From the NCBI GenBank assembly GCA_947471745.1, contig CANJKZ010000092.1:3893001-3957000 (forward strand): a stretch of 64,000 bases of DNA, given 5' to 3'. This DNA comes from Closterium sp. Naga37s-1 (Eukaryota > Streptophyta > Zygnematophyceae > Desmidiales > Closteriaceae). Made by a program: the position numbers and the translations under genes. Below the pieces are notes generated by a model. That model worked only from the letters and a program-made list of their open reading frames with translations, did no database searches and had not been told where the DNA came from. The number at the start of each line of letters is the position of its first letter. Position 1 is the first letter of the stretch. Positions 22,438-33,256 of this stretch are shown piece by piece.

Positions 22438-22983
22438 GAGTGTTTCTAGAGCCCCCTGTAATGCAACGTTCAGGGGACTATAATGGGTGATATGCAGGAC
22501 AGTGGCTTGAAAGTATGGGCTAATGCTGTGCTTTTCATCAATGTATACTATGAATGCTAGGGTATCCATGCTCATTTGTCTCAGAACAGTATGTTTGTAC
22601 GAGGTATAGATGTGTTGAACAGAATCGGTCGGAATGCTCACGGTCGCCACTTCTCGAGTGGACTTGTAGCGGGTTCGCGCCAATTTCAACGACATTTTGC
22701 CGCTCGGTATTCCCTGTGTCAGACAGCCCAGCCTTCCATTCAGCGTCAAGAATTCGCAGAATCATTTGCATTGGCAGCATTCCTCATTTTGTCAGTCAGT
22801 CCTATCTCGCGGCATAGGATTAGTTTGTTAGTAATGGATGCTTGACACGATGATTCTTGCTATCACCCGGCATTAGGTTTCTCGCATTGTTGATGTTACA
22901 TGGCATTATCGCCTGCGCGCATGGGCTGAGTCTTAGTTACTGGACTTCAACATTCGGGGATCCTAGCGCATTGCACGGCAACC
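22438..22983. other. Intergenic region upstream of fucosyltransferase A
   Basis: The last ~120 bp (from about 22875) resemble the sequence before copy B (from about 33125): TTCTCGCATT, then a CGCCxGCATG block, then the signal-anchor exon. The gene duplication therefore included part of the promoter. No other feature seen. Confidence 0.5.
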
Positions 22984-25900
22984 ATGAGATTGTCGCGATT
23001 CGCTCTCGTCGCCGCGTTGTTGTGCACAGGCCACCTCTTCCTGGTACGCCGAGGCTCGTGATCGTTGCCGTTGCCTGTTTACGTTGACTTAATTGCTTGT
23101 CATGATCCCGACTGTTGCCTTGCTGCAGCGTCGTAATAAGGTTGTTGCCGCGGTGACATTCCCTGAGATGAATGTCGGGTGGCGGTGTGACGGTGACTAG
23201 AGCGCGGTGTGATTTAACTGCTTTAGTTCAACAAGCAAATTTAGACGCCTCAATTATGTATACGAGCCTTAATAGTCAGCATAGCAGTCATAACTTATAA
23301 CCGCTAGACGTCGTAACGAGTACGAACGAGTACCAACGACTGCGAGATGGCGTAAGAAGCTTTAGCTTTGTGCTTGCCCCAGTATATTGATACTAGAGCC
23401 ATGATCTATATTTCCCACTTTCCAAGCATTCTCCAACCGTTGTCCCTTGCTCCTGGACCGACCCCGAGCCTCCCAGACCGGCCGCCGAGCCTCCCAGACC
23501 GGCCGCCGAGCTTCCCAGACTGGCCGTCAAGTCTCCCTGTTCCAAAGTTCCCTTCTTTTCGCCTCTGCTGCGTGTCCAATCCGTCGCTTGTCCGTTGCAG
23601 GTGAATCCGACCCTTGTTGCTTGTGACGGTAACTCAAACAGGGACATCACTGACAGCCTCGCGCCTTCATACGGACAAGCGGAAGACCGTGGCAGGGAAA
23701 GAGGACGAACAGGGACAGGAGCAATTCAGGAAGTACCAGAGCTAGAGCATGTCTCAAAGATTGGAGTAGTGCAGGCTACTACACGGGGTGGCCTATTAAC
23801 GCAAAGTTCAGAGAGAGAGGTAGGTCACGAGGCGGTGTGGAAAGAGGGATGGGGAGAGCGAGGGTTAGACTGGGGAGAAAATAGGCAGGTGGAAGTTTTT
23901 TCAGAGGACAAGAGGCTGCAGAGGAGAGGAGGGAAAGGAGGAGGAGAAAGAGGAGAGGTCGAAAGTAGGAGAGGGGAGACAGGAGCCGGAGGAGGGCAGA
24001 AGGAAGGGCGGAGACGAGGAAGGAGGAGAGACGGACTGCAGCATATGCTGAGAATGGATGCAGGAGGCCATGCAGAGAGCCATGCAGAGAGCCATGTGGG
24101 GAGGCATGCAGAGAGCCATGCTCGGCGCTCGCTGTATGAGCCTGACGGGGCCTTGAGGTCACGGCACCACCGGCTGTTCAACTCGTGCTGGAGCGTGCAT
24201 GAAAGGCGCTACTATCAGCCTGTGAGTCTTATCCGTTTGAAGTGACTTTAGAATCTACGTAAACCTCACTTGAAAGGCACTCAAAAAGTCACTAAAGAAA
24301 TGATCACAGGCGTCAGTTCCAACCCCTGAGTCTTTGCGATAAAAAAAATCGGGTTATCGCTAAGATGTTCAGAGGCAGGTGTTGAATCTACTCTAAGTCC
24401 ATCCTCGTTGCAACCCCTTTGCGTGCAGGCATTATCCGCCTGCGCGCCCGTGACAGAGCAGCTGGTGGAGCGTGTGTGAGGCCGCATGCAGAGAGGCAGC
24501 ATTTACCAGATCACTAAAGGACTGCCCATATTGATCCTTTCGATCCTATCCTCGTTCCGACACCCATCCAGGCGTCATCCGCCAGCACGCCAATGACTGA
24601 AGAGCTGGCAGGGCGGCTGAAGGCGTATGCAGAGAGGCAGGCGCGGTGCATCAACGGCGTGAAGGAATGGCCTGCTTTCCTCTCCAATCCGTGCGTGCCA
24701 CGTGGCTGGCTCTCATACCCATGCTTGTGTGAAGGGAATCATGCTTCATCATGTGCCTTGCACACACTTACCACACACTCTCTCTTCACACTCATGGTGG
24801 TGTGCTTTCAGCACACTCTCACCACACATAGCCTTTGAAACGACCTCTTCCGAACACGCTCTGCTCAACGCCTCCTCTGAACTCCCACCGTGCAGTGCAA
24901 AAGGACTTAAAGACGGAGTGGATGCATCCTCCATACAAGAATGCACTTACCTCTATCATCTCGACCCTGCCTACAGTGGTGAGCCTTGAGTCGACCCATG
25001 CAGATGCATGCTGCTTACATAACCTTCTAACCAACCGCACTCTCTGTTCTCCCCTTCTCCATCCCCTTATGCCTTCTCATCTCCCGTCCAGGCCTGGGCA
25101 ACCAGCTGCTCTCCCTCGTCTCTTCCTTCACCTACGCCCTGCTCACCCATCGCACGCTCATCATCAACACACTTTTCTCACCACCATGCCCGCACGCCCA
25201 CTCTTTCCCCACTTTTCCCACTTTCCCCTCTTTCCACTGTCTTTCCCCTCATCCCTTGTCCAGGTCTGGGCAACCAGCTGCTCGCCCTCGTGTCTGCCTT
25301 CAATTACGCGCCCCTCTCCAACTGCACACTCATTATCCACCCACTCCTGTCTTGCCTCCACCCGTCCCACCTTCCCACACAGGTCTGGGCAACCAGCTGC
25401 TCTCCCTCGTCTCCTCCTTCACCTACGCCCTCCTCACCAACCGCACGCTAATCATCAACCCACACGCACAGGCAGCCCTCTTCCTCTGCGACCCCTTTGC
25501 ATTCACCCCCACCCCCTCCACCTGGATGCCCATGGACTCACCCACCTTTGCGTGAGTTCTGACTTCTGAGTGCTGAGCGCGTGAGTGCTGACCCCCCTGT
25601 GTTTTCAACTTCTCACCAACCGCACGCTAATCATCAACCCACACGCACAGGCAGCCCTCTTTCTCTGCGACCCCTTCGCTTTCACCCCCACCCCATCCAC
25701 GTGAATGCTCATGGATTCGCCCACCTTCGCATGAGTTGAGTGCTGAATGCTGAATGCTGACCATTTTGTCTCAAACTGTTTCCTCTGCAATCCACTCGCA
25801 TTCACCGCCACCCCGTCTACTTGGATGCCCATGGACTCGCCCACCTTCACATGAGCGCTGAGCTGAGTGCTGACCCTCTTCTGTGTCAAAAGGGTTTGAC

Positions 25901-26455
25901 CCCCTTATGTCCTCTTCTCCTACTGCTCCTTTCTCTTCCATTTCCTGTAGAACCATTTCCACTCACTCCTTACTCTCTCATATGTCCACTTCCTCTTTCC
26001 CCGTTCACCTCTCTTTGTTTAGAATTGAAACCAGAAGTATCCGATAGTCTGCTTCCTCTTTCCCCATTCTCATCTCTTCTCTTCTCTCTGTTCTACCCCC
26101 TCCCTTAATCTACCCTCCTTTCCCAATCGCTCCTGCTCCCTCCATTTCCTGTTCTCCCATCTCCAGAGCTCAGCGCAATGTAATCACGAAGCAGTCTCCA
26201 AGGTTTGGCACGGCAGCCTATGCTGCAGCCATGGGCGCTCTAAGTAGCAACAGCACTACCACCAGCATCAGCACCAATAGCAGCACTACCAACAGCAGCG
26301 CCATGAACAACACAGACGTTAACACGGCTGGGGGGGGAGAAAGCAGTGCAATCCCAGGGCCCTCTTCTTCTGCCGCAGCTGGTGCTGCTGCTGCTGCTGC
26401 GGATGCTGCGGATGCTGCGGATGCTGCGGATGCTGCTGCAGCTGCCTCTCCAGTG

Positions 26456-26528
<73 letters not shown>

Positions 26529-29500
26529 TGGGGAGGGTGAACATGGTCTATGTGGAGCTCAAATTCACGTATGCTTCTGCTGCCCTCTGCTGTCCTTCTT
26601 GCTTGCTCCCATTGCCCAGTCCCGTACTTTTCTACTACTCACCCCAAGCGTTCGCGTCCCCCTGCCCCACACTCCCCCTGCCCCACACTCCCCCTGCCCC
26701 ACACTCCCCCTGCCCCACACTCCCCCTGCCCCACACTCCCCCTGCCCCACACTTCCCCTGCCCCACACTCCCCCTGCCCCACACTCCCCCTGCCCCACAC
26801 TCCCCCTGCCCCACACTCCCCCTGCCCCACACTCCCCCTGCCCCACACTCCCCCTGCCCCACACTCCCCCTGCCCCACACTCCCCCTGCCCCACACTCCC
26901 CCTGCCCCACACTCCCCCTGCCCCACACTCCCCCTGCCCCACACTCCCCCTGTCCCACACTCCCCCTGCCCCACACTCCCCCTGCCCCACACTCCCTCTG
27001 CCCCACACTCCCCCTGCCCCACTCTCCCCCTGCCCCACACTCCCCCTGCCCCACACTCCCCCTGCCCCACACCCCCCCTGCCCCACACTCCCTCTGCCCC
27101 ACACTCCCCCTGCCCCACTCTCCCCCTGCCCCACACTCCCCCTGCCCCACACTCCCCCTGCCCCACACCCCCCCTGCCCCACACTCCGCCTGCCCCACAC
27201 TCCGACTGCTCCATATTTCTCTCTCTCACGCCCCGCTGTTTCTCGCATGGTGGATGTGTGTCGGTGCTATGCTGTGCCCGCGTATGTGAGGCACGCATGT
27301 GCATGCTTGTATATGCATGCGTGTGCATGTGAGTGTGTGTGCATGTGGGTGCGTGTGTCAGTGTGTGTGTGCATGCTTGTGTGCGTGAGTGAGGGTGTGT
27401 GGATATGTAAGTGTGTTTGTGTGTGTTTCTGCGCGCGCACGCCCATTCCCTGTGTGTGTGCGTGGTGTGCATGTTTGCCTGTGTGGATATACATGTGTGT
27501 GTGCCTAGTGCATCAGAGGCAGATCTAGCGTTCTTCTGTCCACGGCAGCATCACCAGCACCACCAACATGGCTCCCTCTCTTCTGTCCGCATCCTCGGTC
27601 TGCTAACAGACGCCTACTTACTCCCTGCTCTCTACCACGCGCCACACTTGCAAGTGAGTGGAAAAGCCTGGTCTCCCTTTCATTTCACTCGAGTTCAAAC
27701 CCTCTGATGCACTCCTCTCCGTTTTTGTTGAGGTTGATTTTGAGAATTCTCAACGCCCCCCTCCCTGCTCTCTACCACGCACCATACTTACAATACAAGC
27801 AAGTGAACAACTCCGAACTCCCTTCTTGAGGCGCCTCACGAATTAAAACTTACCGACTCCTGCTATGTACCATCCGCCACCCTGACTGGTGAGCAACCGT
27901 GTCTCCCTTTTGGACCCTGTGCCCCACTTTCCCCAGGCTGACTTGGAGCGCCTGCCTGGTCCCCAATCGCCGGGTGCTGATGCACACATTCCGTTGTACA
28001 CAGATTCCATTCTCTCTGTGTTTTCTCTGTGCCCCCCTTTCCCCAGGCCGAGTTGGAGCGCCTGCCTGGTCCCCAACCCCAATCGCCTGGCGCTGATGCA
28101 CGTGGCTCAACTCAACAGCACAAGCCTTCTCTTCCTGCCATATTCCCTCTGCGCCCCCGACATTCAACAGGCTGACCTGGAGCTTTTGTTCCCCGACCGC
28201 CTGCCGTTGATGCACGTGGGGCGCTACCTGCTGCACCCCGCCAACTACCTCTGGGAGGAAATCACCCGCGCCTTCCGAGCCTACCTCGCCCCGCACCAAC
28301 ACAGGGTTGGGATCCAGGTCCGTATTAGGTTCGGTATCCATTCAATCACAGGTTCGTCATACAGCAAAGATTCGGCGTTCAGGTCAGTGGTTAAAAAACA
28401 CCCCTTTCAATGCATTCTCCCCTCCCTCTGCTCTTTGCCTTTTCTCCTTCACACATACCTCACATCCGTGTGTTCCAGAAGTACGTTCCAGCTGAGATTG
28501 TGCTTCTGTCACTGGTGAATGGGACTATAGCGGTGGCTGGTAGATGTGATTCAAAAGCCTCCACCTCTCACCCTCTTCCGCTCCTATCACCTCAGATTCG
28601 TGAGTTCCAGAAGTACGTACCAGCTGATGACGTGCTGCAGCGGGTGATGCAGTGCAGTGCCTTCTGTATGAGATGCCTGATTACACTCTCCTTATTCTCC
28701 TACACGCACACACACCTCAGATTCGTGAGTTTCAGAAGTACGTACCAGCTGATGACGTGCTGCAGCGGGTGGTGGAGTGCAGTGCCGTTCGGGTGAATGG
28801 GGTGCTAGATTTTCCCTCGCAACCCCCAAATTTCCCTTCCCACATTTTACATATGCTGCAGATTCGTGAGTTTCAGAAGTACGTGCCAGCTGATGATGTG
28901 CTGCAGAGAGTGGTGGATTGCATGGTGAACGTGACTAAAGTGGTGGGCCCCATATTGTCACACGAGGACTGGGAGAAGCTGACGAAGCAGGTCAGTCAGT
29001 TGGTCGGTTTGTTGGTCCGTACTACGCACTCAATCCCGCCCTCCTTAAACTGACGTGGACCTCTTGTGCTCAAGCTCCCTGGCCACAGCTTGTCTTTAAT
29101 CCACGTGCCATGCCGCCGTTCCCCCGCACACTGAAGCACACACCCCTCAAAGCCGTACAGCATTCTTGCGCGGACAAGAAATGCTCAACAGGGGAAGGGA
29201 ACCGCATGTCGAGGCACGTTGGTTAATCGAGGGCGAAACCCTGGAGTCTTCAGAAAGAAGCTGCAGTGGAAGTGACTGAGAATTAAGTCCACGTGGTAGC
29301 TTGTAATGGCTTCACGTCATGCATGGATGCGACGAAGATATGGAACGAAAAGAAAAAATATCATGTCTGAACCCGGAATCGAACCGGAGACCTCCAGTGT
29401 GTGAGACTGGCGTGATAACCGACTACACCATCCAGACTTGCAATTTAGTTCGTCATTCAAGTACTCACCAGTTGGCGGTCAGTCAGTCAGTTAGTTAGTC

Positions 29501-30625
29501 AGTCAGGCTATCAGTACTGGTTTGGTGAGAGGCGAAGCTAAGCGAGCGGGTATATTAGGAAGTGTGGAAGGGAGGAGAAGAGTATGAGGAGTGGATCAGG
29601 GCATCGTACATATTCTGATTATCTTCGTCTCTCCTTGTCCCTCCTTCCGTCTGTCACCCTCCCTGCATGCAGGCACCTCCCAGCAACGCCTCCCTCCTGA
29701 GCCAAGTACTGGGAGAGCAGGAGCTGGTTCAGGGGCAAGGGCAGCCGCAAGGGGAGAAGGACGAGAAGGAAAACGGGGAGCATGTGAAATCAGAGGATGG
29801 CGACAAGAAGGAAGGCGAGAAGGGAGGCGAGAATAAAGTTCAAGAGGGGATGCAGATGTTGGGAAGCGGGGATGGGGGTGGTGGAGGGGCGGAGGTGGAG
29901 AGATTAGGTGGTGGGGAGGGGAGGAGGAAGGGGGGGAGTGTGGGGGTGTTTGTGGCGTCGCTGCGGGCAGCGTATGGGGAGATGCTGAGGGAGATGAGCA
30001 CAGAGGGGCGGCCAGAGGGCGGGCAGGAGATTGCTGTTAGCATGTGAGTGAATGGGTGAAGCCTTGTGTGTGAACTGAGATTGCGTATGGGGAGATGCTG
30101 AGGGAGATGAGCACTGAGGGGCGGCCAGAGGGAAGCCAGGAGATTGCTGTCAGCATGTGAGTTGGCCCCTCTGCACGTTTTTTTCTGTGCTCTTGTGTAT
30201 ACGCTTGTGTGCGCTTGGGCAGGGTTGAGGATTTGTTCGTCTTTTTCACTTGCCCCACCCCCCTTCCCATCCCCTCGTTTCTTTGCCCCCTTACTCTACT
30301 CTCATCCAAGGCTGAGCCACGATGGAGATGACTTTTGAGTCGACTGGAAAGGCTGAGCCACGATGGAGATGACTTTTGAGTCGACTCAAAAGGCTGAGCC
30401 ACGATGGATCACAGCAGCTGAGGGTAAAGAATCAGGCAGCGAGAGCGTTATAATCGACTCAATCCTCAACTGTCGCCTCCTCTTTCCCCCCACCTTGCTC
30501 CGCATAACCCCTCTCCTATTTCCCCTCCTCCTTATGCCCAGGCTGAGCCACGAGGGAGCACAGCAGCTGAGGGAGAAGAAGCAGGCAGAGAGGGCGCTGA
30601 GGGAGATGTGGCTGCTCTCCATGTG

Positions 30626-30694
<69 letters not shown>

Positions 30695-32008
30695 TGTCTG
30701 TGTGTATGTGTGTGTATGTATCTCCTTTGTATTCATGGCGTTATGCTCTCCACGTGCGGTGCGTCTATGTGGTAGGCATGTCATAAGCTTTTCGAATCAG
30801 GTTGCGATGGTGATTATGGCACAAATATTGCCCTAATCAAGCACACACCCTTCAGCTTTGAGACGCCTCTGTGCTCCCATGCCTCTCCTCCCTCTCCTCA
30901 CTCACCTCAGTGACACGCTACTCATAACAGCCACGTCCACATTCGGTTACATAGCAGCAGGCCGAAAGGGGAATCTCTCTTTCCCTTTCTCTCCCCTCGG
31001 CCGAGTGGCCGAGTGTGGAATCGTTCAGTCAATTCAGCATTGTGGCTCGCTAAGTGCACTCACCCCACTCCCCCTTTCTCTCCTCACACTTCCCAGTGAC
31101 ACACTTCTGATCACGGACACATCCACATTCGGCTACATAGCAGCAGGCCTGGCGGGCGTTCGCCCCTACTCTCTCAACATCGTCGCTCGCTACCACAGCG
31201 ACTGGCGCAAGAACAACCGAACCTCCTGCTCCCGAACCTCCCCCGAGCCTTGCTACTTGTCAATATTCGACGTCAAGTCGAGGCATATTCAGGTGAGGAT
31301 CTAGCTACTCTGTATGTGAAGAAGGCTGAATTGAGCTGCTGAGACAGTTTTTTATGCGCCTCAGAAATATATTAGTCCTGGTATGTGTCCTTTTGTGAGA
31401 GAAGATCACTTCGAGCGACTGAGGGTACATTCCTCCCAAGACGCGTCTTCATAACTTCGCGTCACAAGCGTTATTCGTGACTGATTGTGATTAGACCAAT
31501 CCAGCTAATGTGGCTGATCGCAATTAGTCACGAATAGCGCTTGTGACGCGAAATTCTGACGACGCGTCTTCGCAGGAATGCACCCTGAGGGGTGTGATTA
31601 TCAACCTTTCAAAAAAGCATATTGTTCACCACAGCAGGACATAAGGTTTCCCTCTCATCATTACGGATTGCCCTTCCCCGTGCTGCCCAATGGCCCAAGA
31701 AATGAAGACGGTGACCCGGTTCTTCCTACCTTAGTCCTGCCACCCACCCATCCACCCACCCCATTTTTCTCCATGGCTGACTAGTACCCTAGAGTGCCCC
31801 AGCAGCCCTGTTTTGAGTTGATTCAAAAGCTTTTTCCCTCCACCCACCCAAATCCTTTCCTCCCTTACTGACTTCCTTGCAGTGCCCCAGCAGTCCTCCA
31901 GTCACCACACCAGCAGCTGTTTCCCCTCTCGTCGAATCTTGTCCCAATTACGGCATGGGCCTTTCAATTGTGCGAAAAGGCACAGACGAGACGACAGTCC
32001 TTTTTTAG
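22984..32008 (+). CDS. FUT: GT37 fucosyltransferase (xyloglucan fucosyltransferase-like), copy A
   Basis: Thirteen exons: 22984-23043, 23601-24221, 24572-24690, 24896-24978, 25383-25551, 26167-26568, 27509-27653, 28171-28317, 28862-28990, 29673-30043, 30542-30625, 31097-31292, 31883-32008; 883 residues. Exon 1 is a signal anchor (RFALVAALLCTGHLFL), fitting a type II Golgi protein. Family motifs in order: [19 protein letters not shown] (exon 5, donor-sugar side), [24 protein letters not shown] and VGIQ|IR with the conserved Arg across the exon 8/9 junction, [32 protein letters not shown], and [17 protein letters not shown], then [11 protein letters not shown] near the end. GT37 enzymes transfer fucose from GDP-fucose to cell-wall xyloglucan or arabinogalactan glycans; the acceptor here is unknown. 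Unusual: a ~130-residue Arg/Glu/Gly-rich insert in exon 2, a poly-Ser tract in exon 6 (CAG/AGC run) and a Lys/Glu/Gly-rich insert in exon 10. Most introns carry truncated exon copies. Confidence 0.88.
25085..25350 (+). pseudogene. Two truncated copies of fucosyltransferase A exon 5
   Basis: Acceptor plus the GLGNQLL-coding start occurs at about 25092 and 25263, upstream of the complete exon at 25383. Each copy diverges after about 75-90 bp. All three acceptors are in the same phase. Confidence 0.85.
25600..25865 (+). pseudogene. Truncated copies of the 3' end of exon 5 (copy A)
   Basis: Two copies of the exon end (coding [14 protein letters not shown], with a relic donor changed to ATGAG) lie at about 25615-25735 and 25785-25855 in intron 5. 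Confidence 0.8.
26658..27207. repeat. 15-bp minisatellite in intron 6 of copy A
   Basis: About 36 units of CCCCTGCCCCACACT, nearly uniform. Because the period is a multiple of three, long open frames cross it on both strands; these are artefacts. The corresponding intron of copy B holds a different (18-bp) minisatellite. Confidence 0.95.
27610..27840. repeat. Exon 7 fragment copies separated by palindromes
   Basis: CTCCCTGCTCTCTACCACGC occurs at the end of exon 7 (about 27620) and again at about 27761. Between them lies the AATT-core palindrome TTGAGAATTCTCAA (27740-27753). A GCGC-core palindrome (27827-27838) follows the second copy. Confidence 0.85.
27925..28110 (+). pseudogene. Two truncated copies of exon 8 (copy A)
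   Basis: CCCCAG acceptor plus GCTGACTTGGAGCGCCTG occurs at about 27938 and 28048, ahead of the full exon at 28171. Both run only to the GATGCAC segment, with small indels. Confidence 0.85.
28450..28800 (+). pseudogene. Truncated copies of exon 9 (copy A)
   Basis: The start of exon 9 (coding [15 protein letters not shown]) recurs at about 28478, 28596 and 28720, before the complete exon at 28862. Two keep a CAG-type acceptor. Confidence 0.85.
29364..29437 (-). tRNA. tRNA-Val, anticodon CAC
   Basis: 74 nt on the minus strand. The acceptor stem GTCTGGA pairs with TTCAGAC and is followed by discriminator A. The D arm contains the A-box-like TGGTGTAGTCGG. The anticodon loop is CTCACAC between CCAGT and ACTGG. 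The T arm contains the B-box GGTTCGATTCC. A TTTTTT run follows within about 20 bases (Pol III terminator). All arms fold without mispairs beyond one G-T. It lies antisense in intron 9 of fucosyltransferase A, with no intron of its own. Confidence 0.95.
30050..30165 (+). pseudogene. Copy of the 3' end of exon 10 (copy A)
   Basis: The stretch coding [23 protein letters not shown] with its GTGAGT donor is repeated directly after exon 10, at about 30083-30160. Copy B has the same kind of extra copy at about 43050-43160. Confidence 0.85.
30309..30410. repeat. Three exon 11 fragments separated by TCGA palindromes
   Basis: GGCTGAGCCACGATGGAGATGA-type segments repeat with a period near 41-42 bp. The palindrome ACTTTTGAGTCGACT... 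sits between them at 30331-30347 (right arm damaged) and 30374-30391 (perfect 18 bp). The segment is the acceptor end and first codons of exon 11, whose real copy starts at 30542. Confidence 0.9.
30626..30694. repeat. GT microsatellite after the exon 11 donor
   Basis: About 30 GT units directly downstream of the exon 11 donor in copy A. In copy B the same place holds a 22-bp minisatellite rich in GTATGTGTGTGGT. Confidence 0.9.
30905..30970 (+). pseudogene. Truncated copy of exon 12 (copy A)
   Basis: A partial copy of the exon start, coding [18 protein letters not shown], lies before the full exon at 31097 and diverges after GCAGCAGG. Confidence 0.85.
31438..31573. mobile_element. Foldback (MITE-like) inverted-repeat element
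   Basis: Arms of about 58 bp (31438-31496 and 31513-31573) are inverted copies with a few mismatches, sharing CGCGTCACAAGCG and TATTCGTGACT, around a short centre. It lies in intron 12 of fucosyltransferase A. I cannot make out clear target-site duplications. Size and structure suit a non-autonomous foldback element. Confidence 0.65.
31790..31910. repeat. Exon 13 acceptor fragment copied around a degenerate palindrome
   Basis: AGTGCCCCAGCAGCCCT at about 31794 matches the exon 13 start at 31881. The near-palindrome TTTTGAGTTGATTCAAAA (31811-31828) directly follows the first copy. Confidence 0.8.
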
Positions 32009-32420
32009 TTGTGTAAATGAACAATTTTCAAAGAGCATGCTTTCGAATTGCCCTTGGTTTGTTCGCAGTTGTTTTTCCAACTTGGGTAGTGGTGGAAGGA
32101 ACAAATTCAAACACAACAAATAGGTACTATAAATATGAAATATCTTTTTGGAGAAAACAAAAATTTAAGCCAATGTGATAACATGCAAAGGATCTAGATT
32201 CCAACAACTCAAGATTTGCGCCTAGTGATGCTTAAAAGGACGTGACGTGCTAGCGTTGTATGAATCTTCTAATCAGACAAAGAGTGCAGGCGCAAGCAGT
32301 GCCATCTCATAAATAATGAGGCAGCTCATAACGGAGACAAAAGCAACAGGAAGGCTGTCTGAGAGTCTATGGCAGAGAGGAGTACCTGAACGCCATGGCA
32401 TCAGGTGTATTGTCAACCGC

Positions 32421-32637
32421 GGTAGCGTTGCGACCACGCTACCATGCGGCGTCCGAACTCGGTAGTGCTACCGTCCACCCGCGTGGTTCCTCCGCCCCCC
32501 AAAACGCTCCCGTCGCTTGCGCTCAATTACCCCCCTGTATATGTACCCCATTTTGGTCCTTTCCCAGGTGGGTGAGAGGAGAGCACGGTAGCACAACCGA
32601 GTTTCGACGCACCATGGTAGCGTGGTCGCGACGCTAC
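32421..32637. mobile_element. Inverted-repeat element (MITE-like)
   Basis: Arms 32421-32473 and 32586-32637 are about 52-bp inverted copies (GGTAGCGTTGCGACCACGCT against its complement), about 85% identical, around a ~110-bp centre. It lies between the two fucosyltransferase genes. No transposase is encoded. Confidence 0.55.
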
Positions 32638-32731
32638 TGGCTCGAAAATACACCCCGATTGGATATTTTCCCAGGTGGGTGAGAGGAGTTTTGCCGGCGG
32701 CGCGGAAATTTCTTCTCGGGTTCACGCCGCC

Positions 32732-32850
32732 GATGCCGCTGCAGATCACCCGCTATGGGCCTTCGGGGTCAGTGCTTGTCATGGGCTTGTCAGTGCTTGA
32801 GGCGCCTCAAAAGTCTCTGCAGATCACCCGCTATGGGCCTTCAGGGAATC
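32732..32850. repeat. Direct repeat split by a GCGC-core palindrome
   Basis: CTGCAGATCACCCGCTATGG is present at about 32739 and 32817; TTGAGGCGCCTCAA (32797-32810) lies between the copies. Confidence 0.9.
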
Positions 32851-32999
32851 CGGCCTTCCGAAGGCATGAGCCGTGCTAGGCAGCTTCAAACGAAACGTCA
32901 TCACCGTTGATCAGCCTACTCGTACTCTCCCAGGTTCGCGCTGGTTCGTATCCGTTCTGTTTGCCGCTGTTGTGACACATTGAAATGGAGTTTTGAACT

Positions 33000-33135
33000 C
33001 CCTGTCGTAAGCTACTAGAAATCTCGCGTTCATCCCTGTCGTAAGCTACTAGAAATCTCGCATTCATCCCTGTCGTAAGCTACTAGAAATCTCGCATTCA
33101 TCCCTGTCATAAACTATTAAGATTCTCGCATTCCT
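33000..33135. repeat. 34-bp tandem repeat
   Basis: Four units of CCCTGTCGTAAGCTACTAGA plus 14 bp, the last diverged, upstream of fucosyltransferase B. Confidence 0.9.
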
Positions 33136-33256
33136 TGCATTAACGTAGCACGGCAGCATCGCCCGCATGCCAGGACTGATCGTTACTAAGTTTCAGAGCC
33201 TACTAAGACGTGATCCTGACTGTTACCGGCGAGTGACTACGTCGACTCGTCCGACC

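Larger units (their letters stand above)
32009..33256. other. Intergenic region between the two fucosyltransferases
   Basis: Contains the inverted repeat at 32421-32637, a small direct repeat split by a GCGC palindrome (about 32732-32850), a 34-bp tandem repeat (33000-33135) and, at the right end, promoter-like sequence shared with copy A. I call no gene; the 95-codon frame at 32395 is formed by the inverted repeat. Confidence 0.6.
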
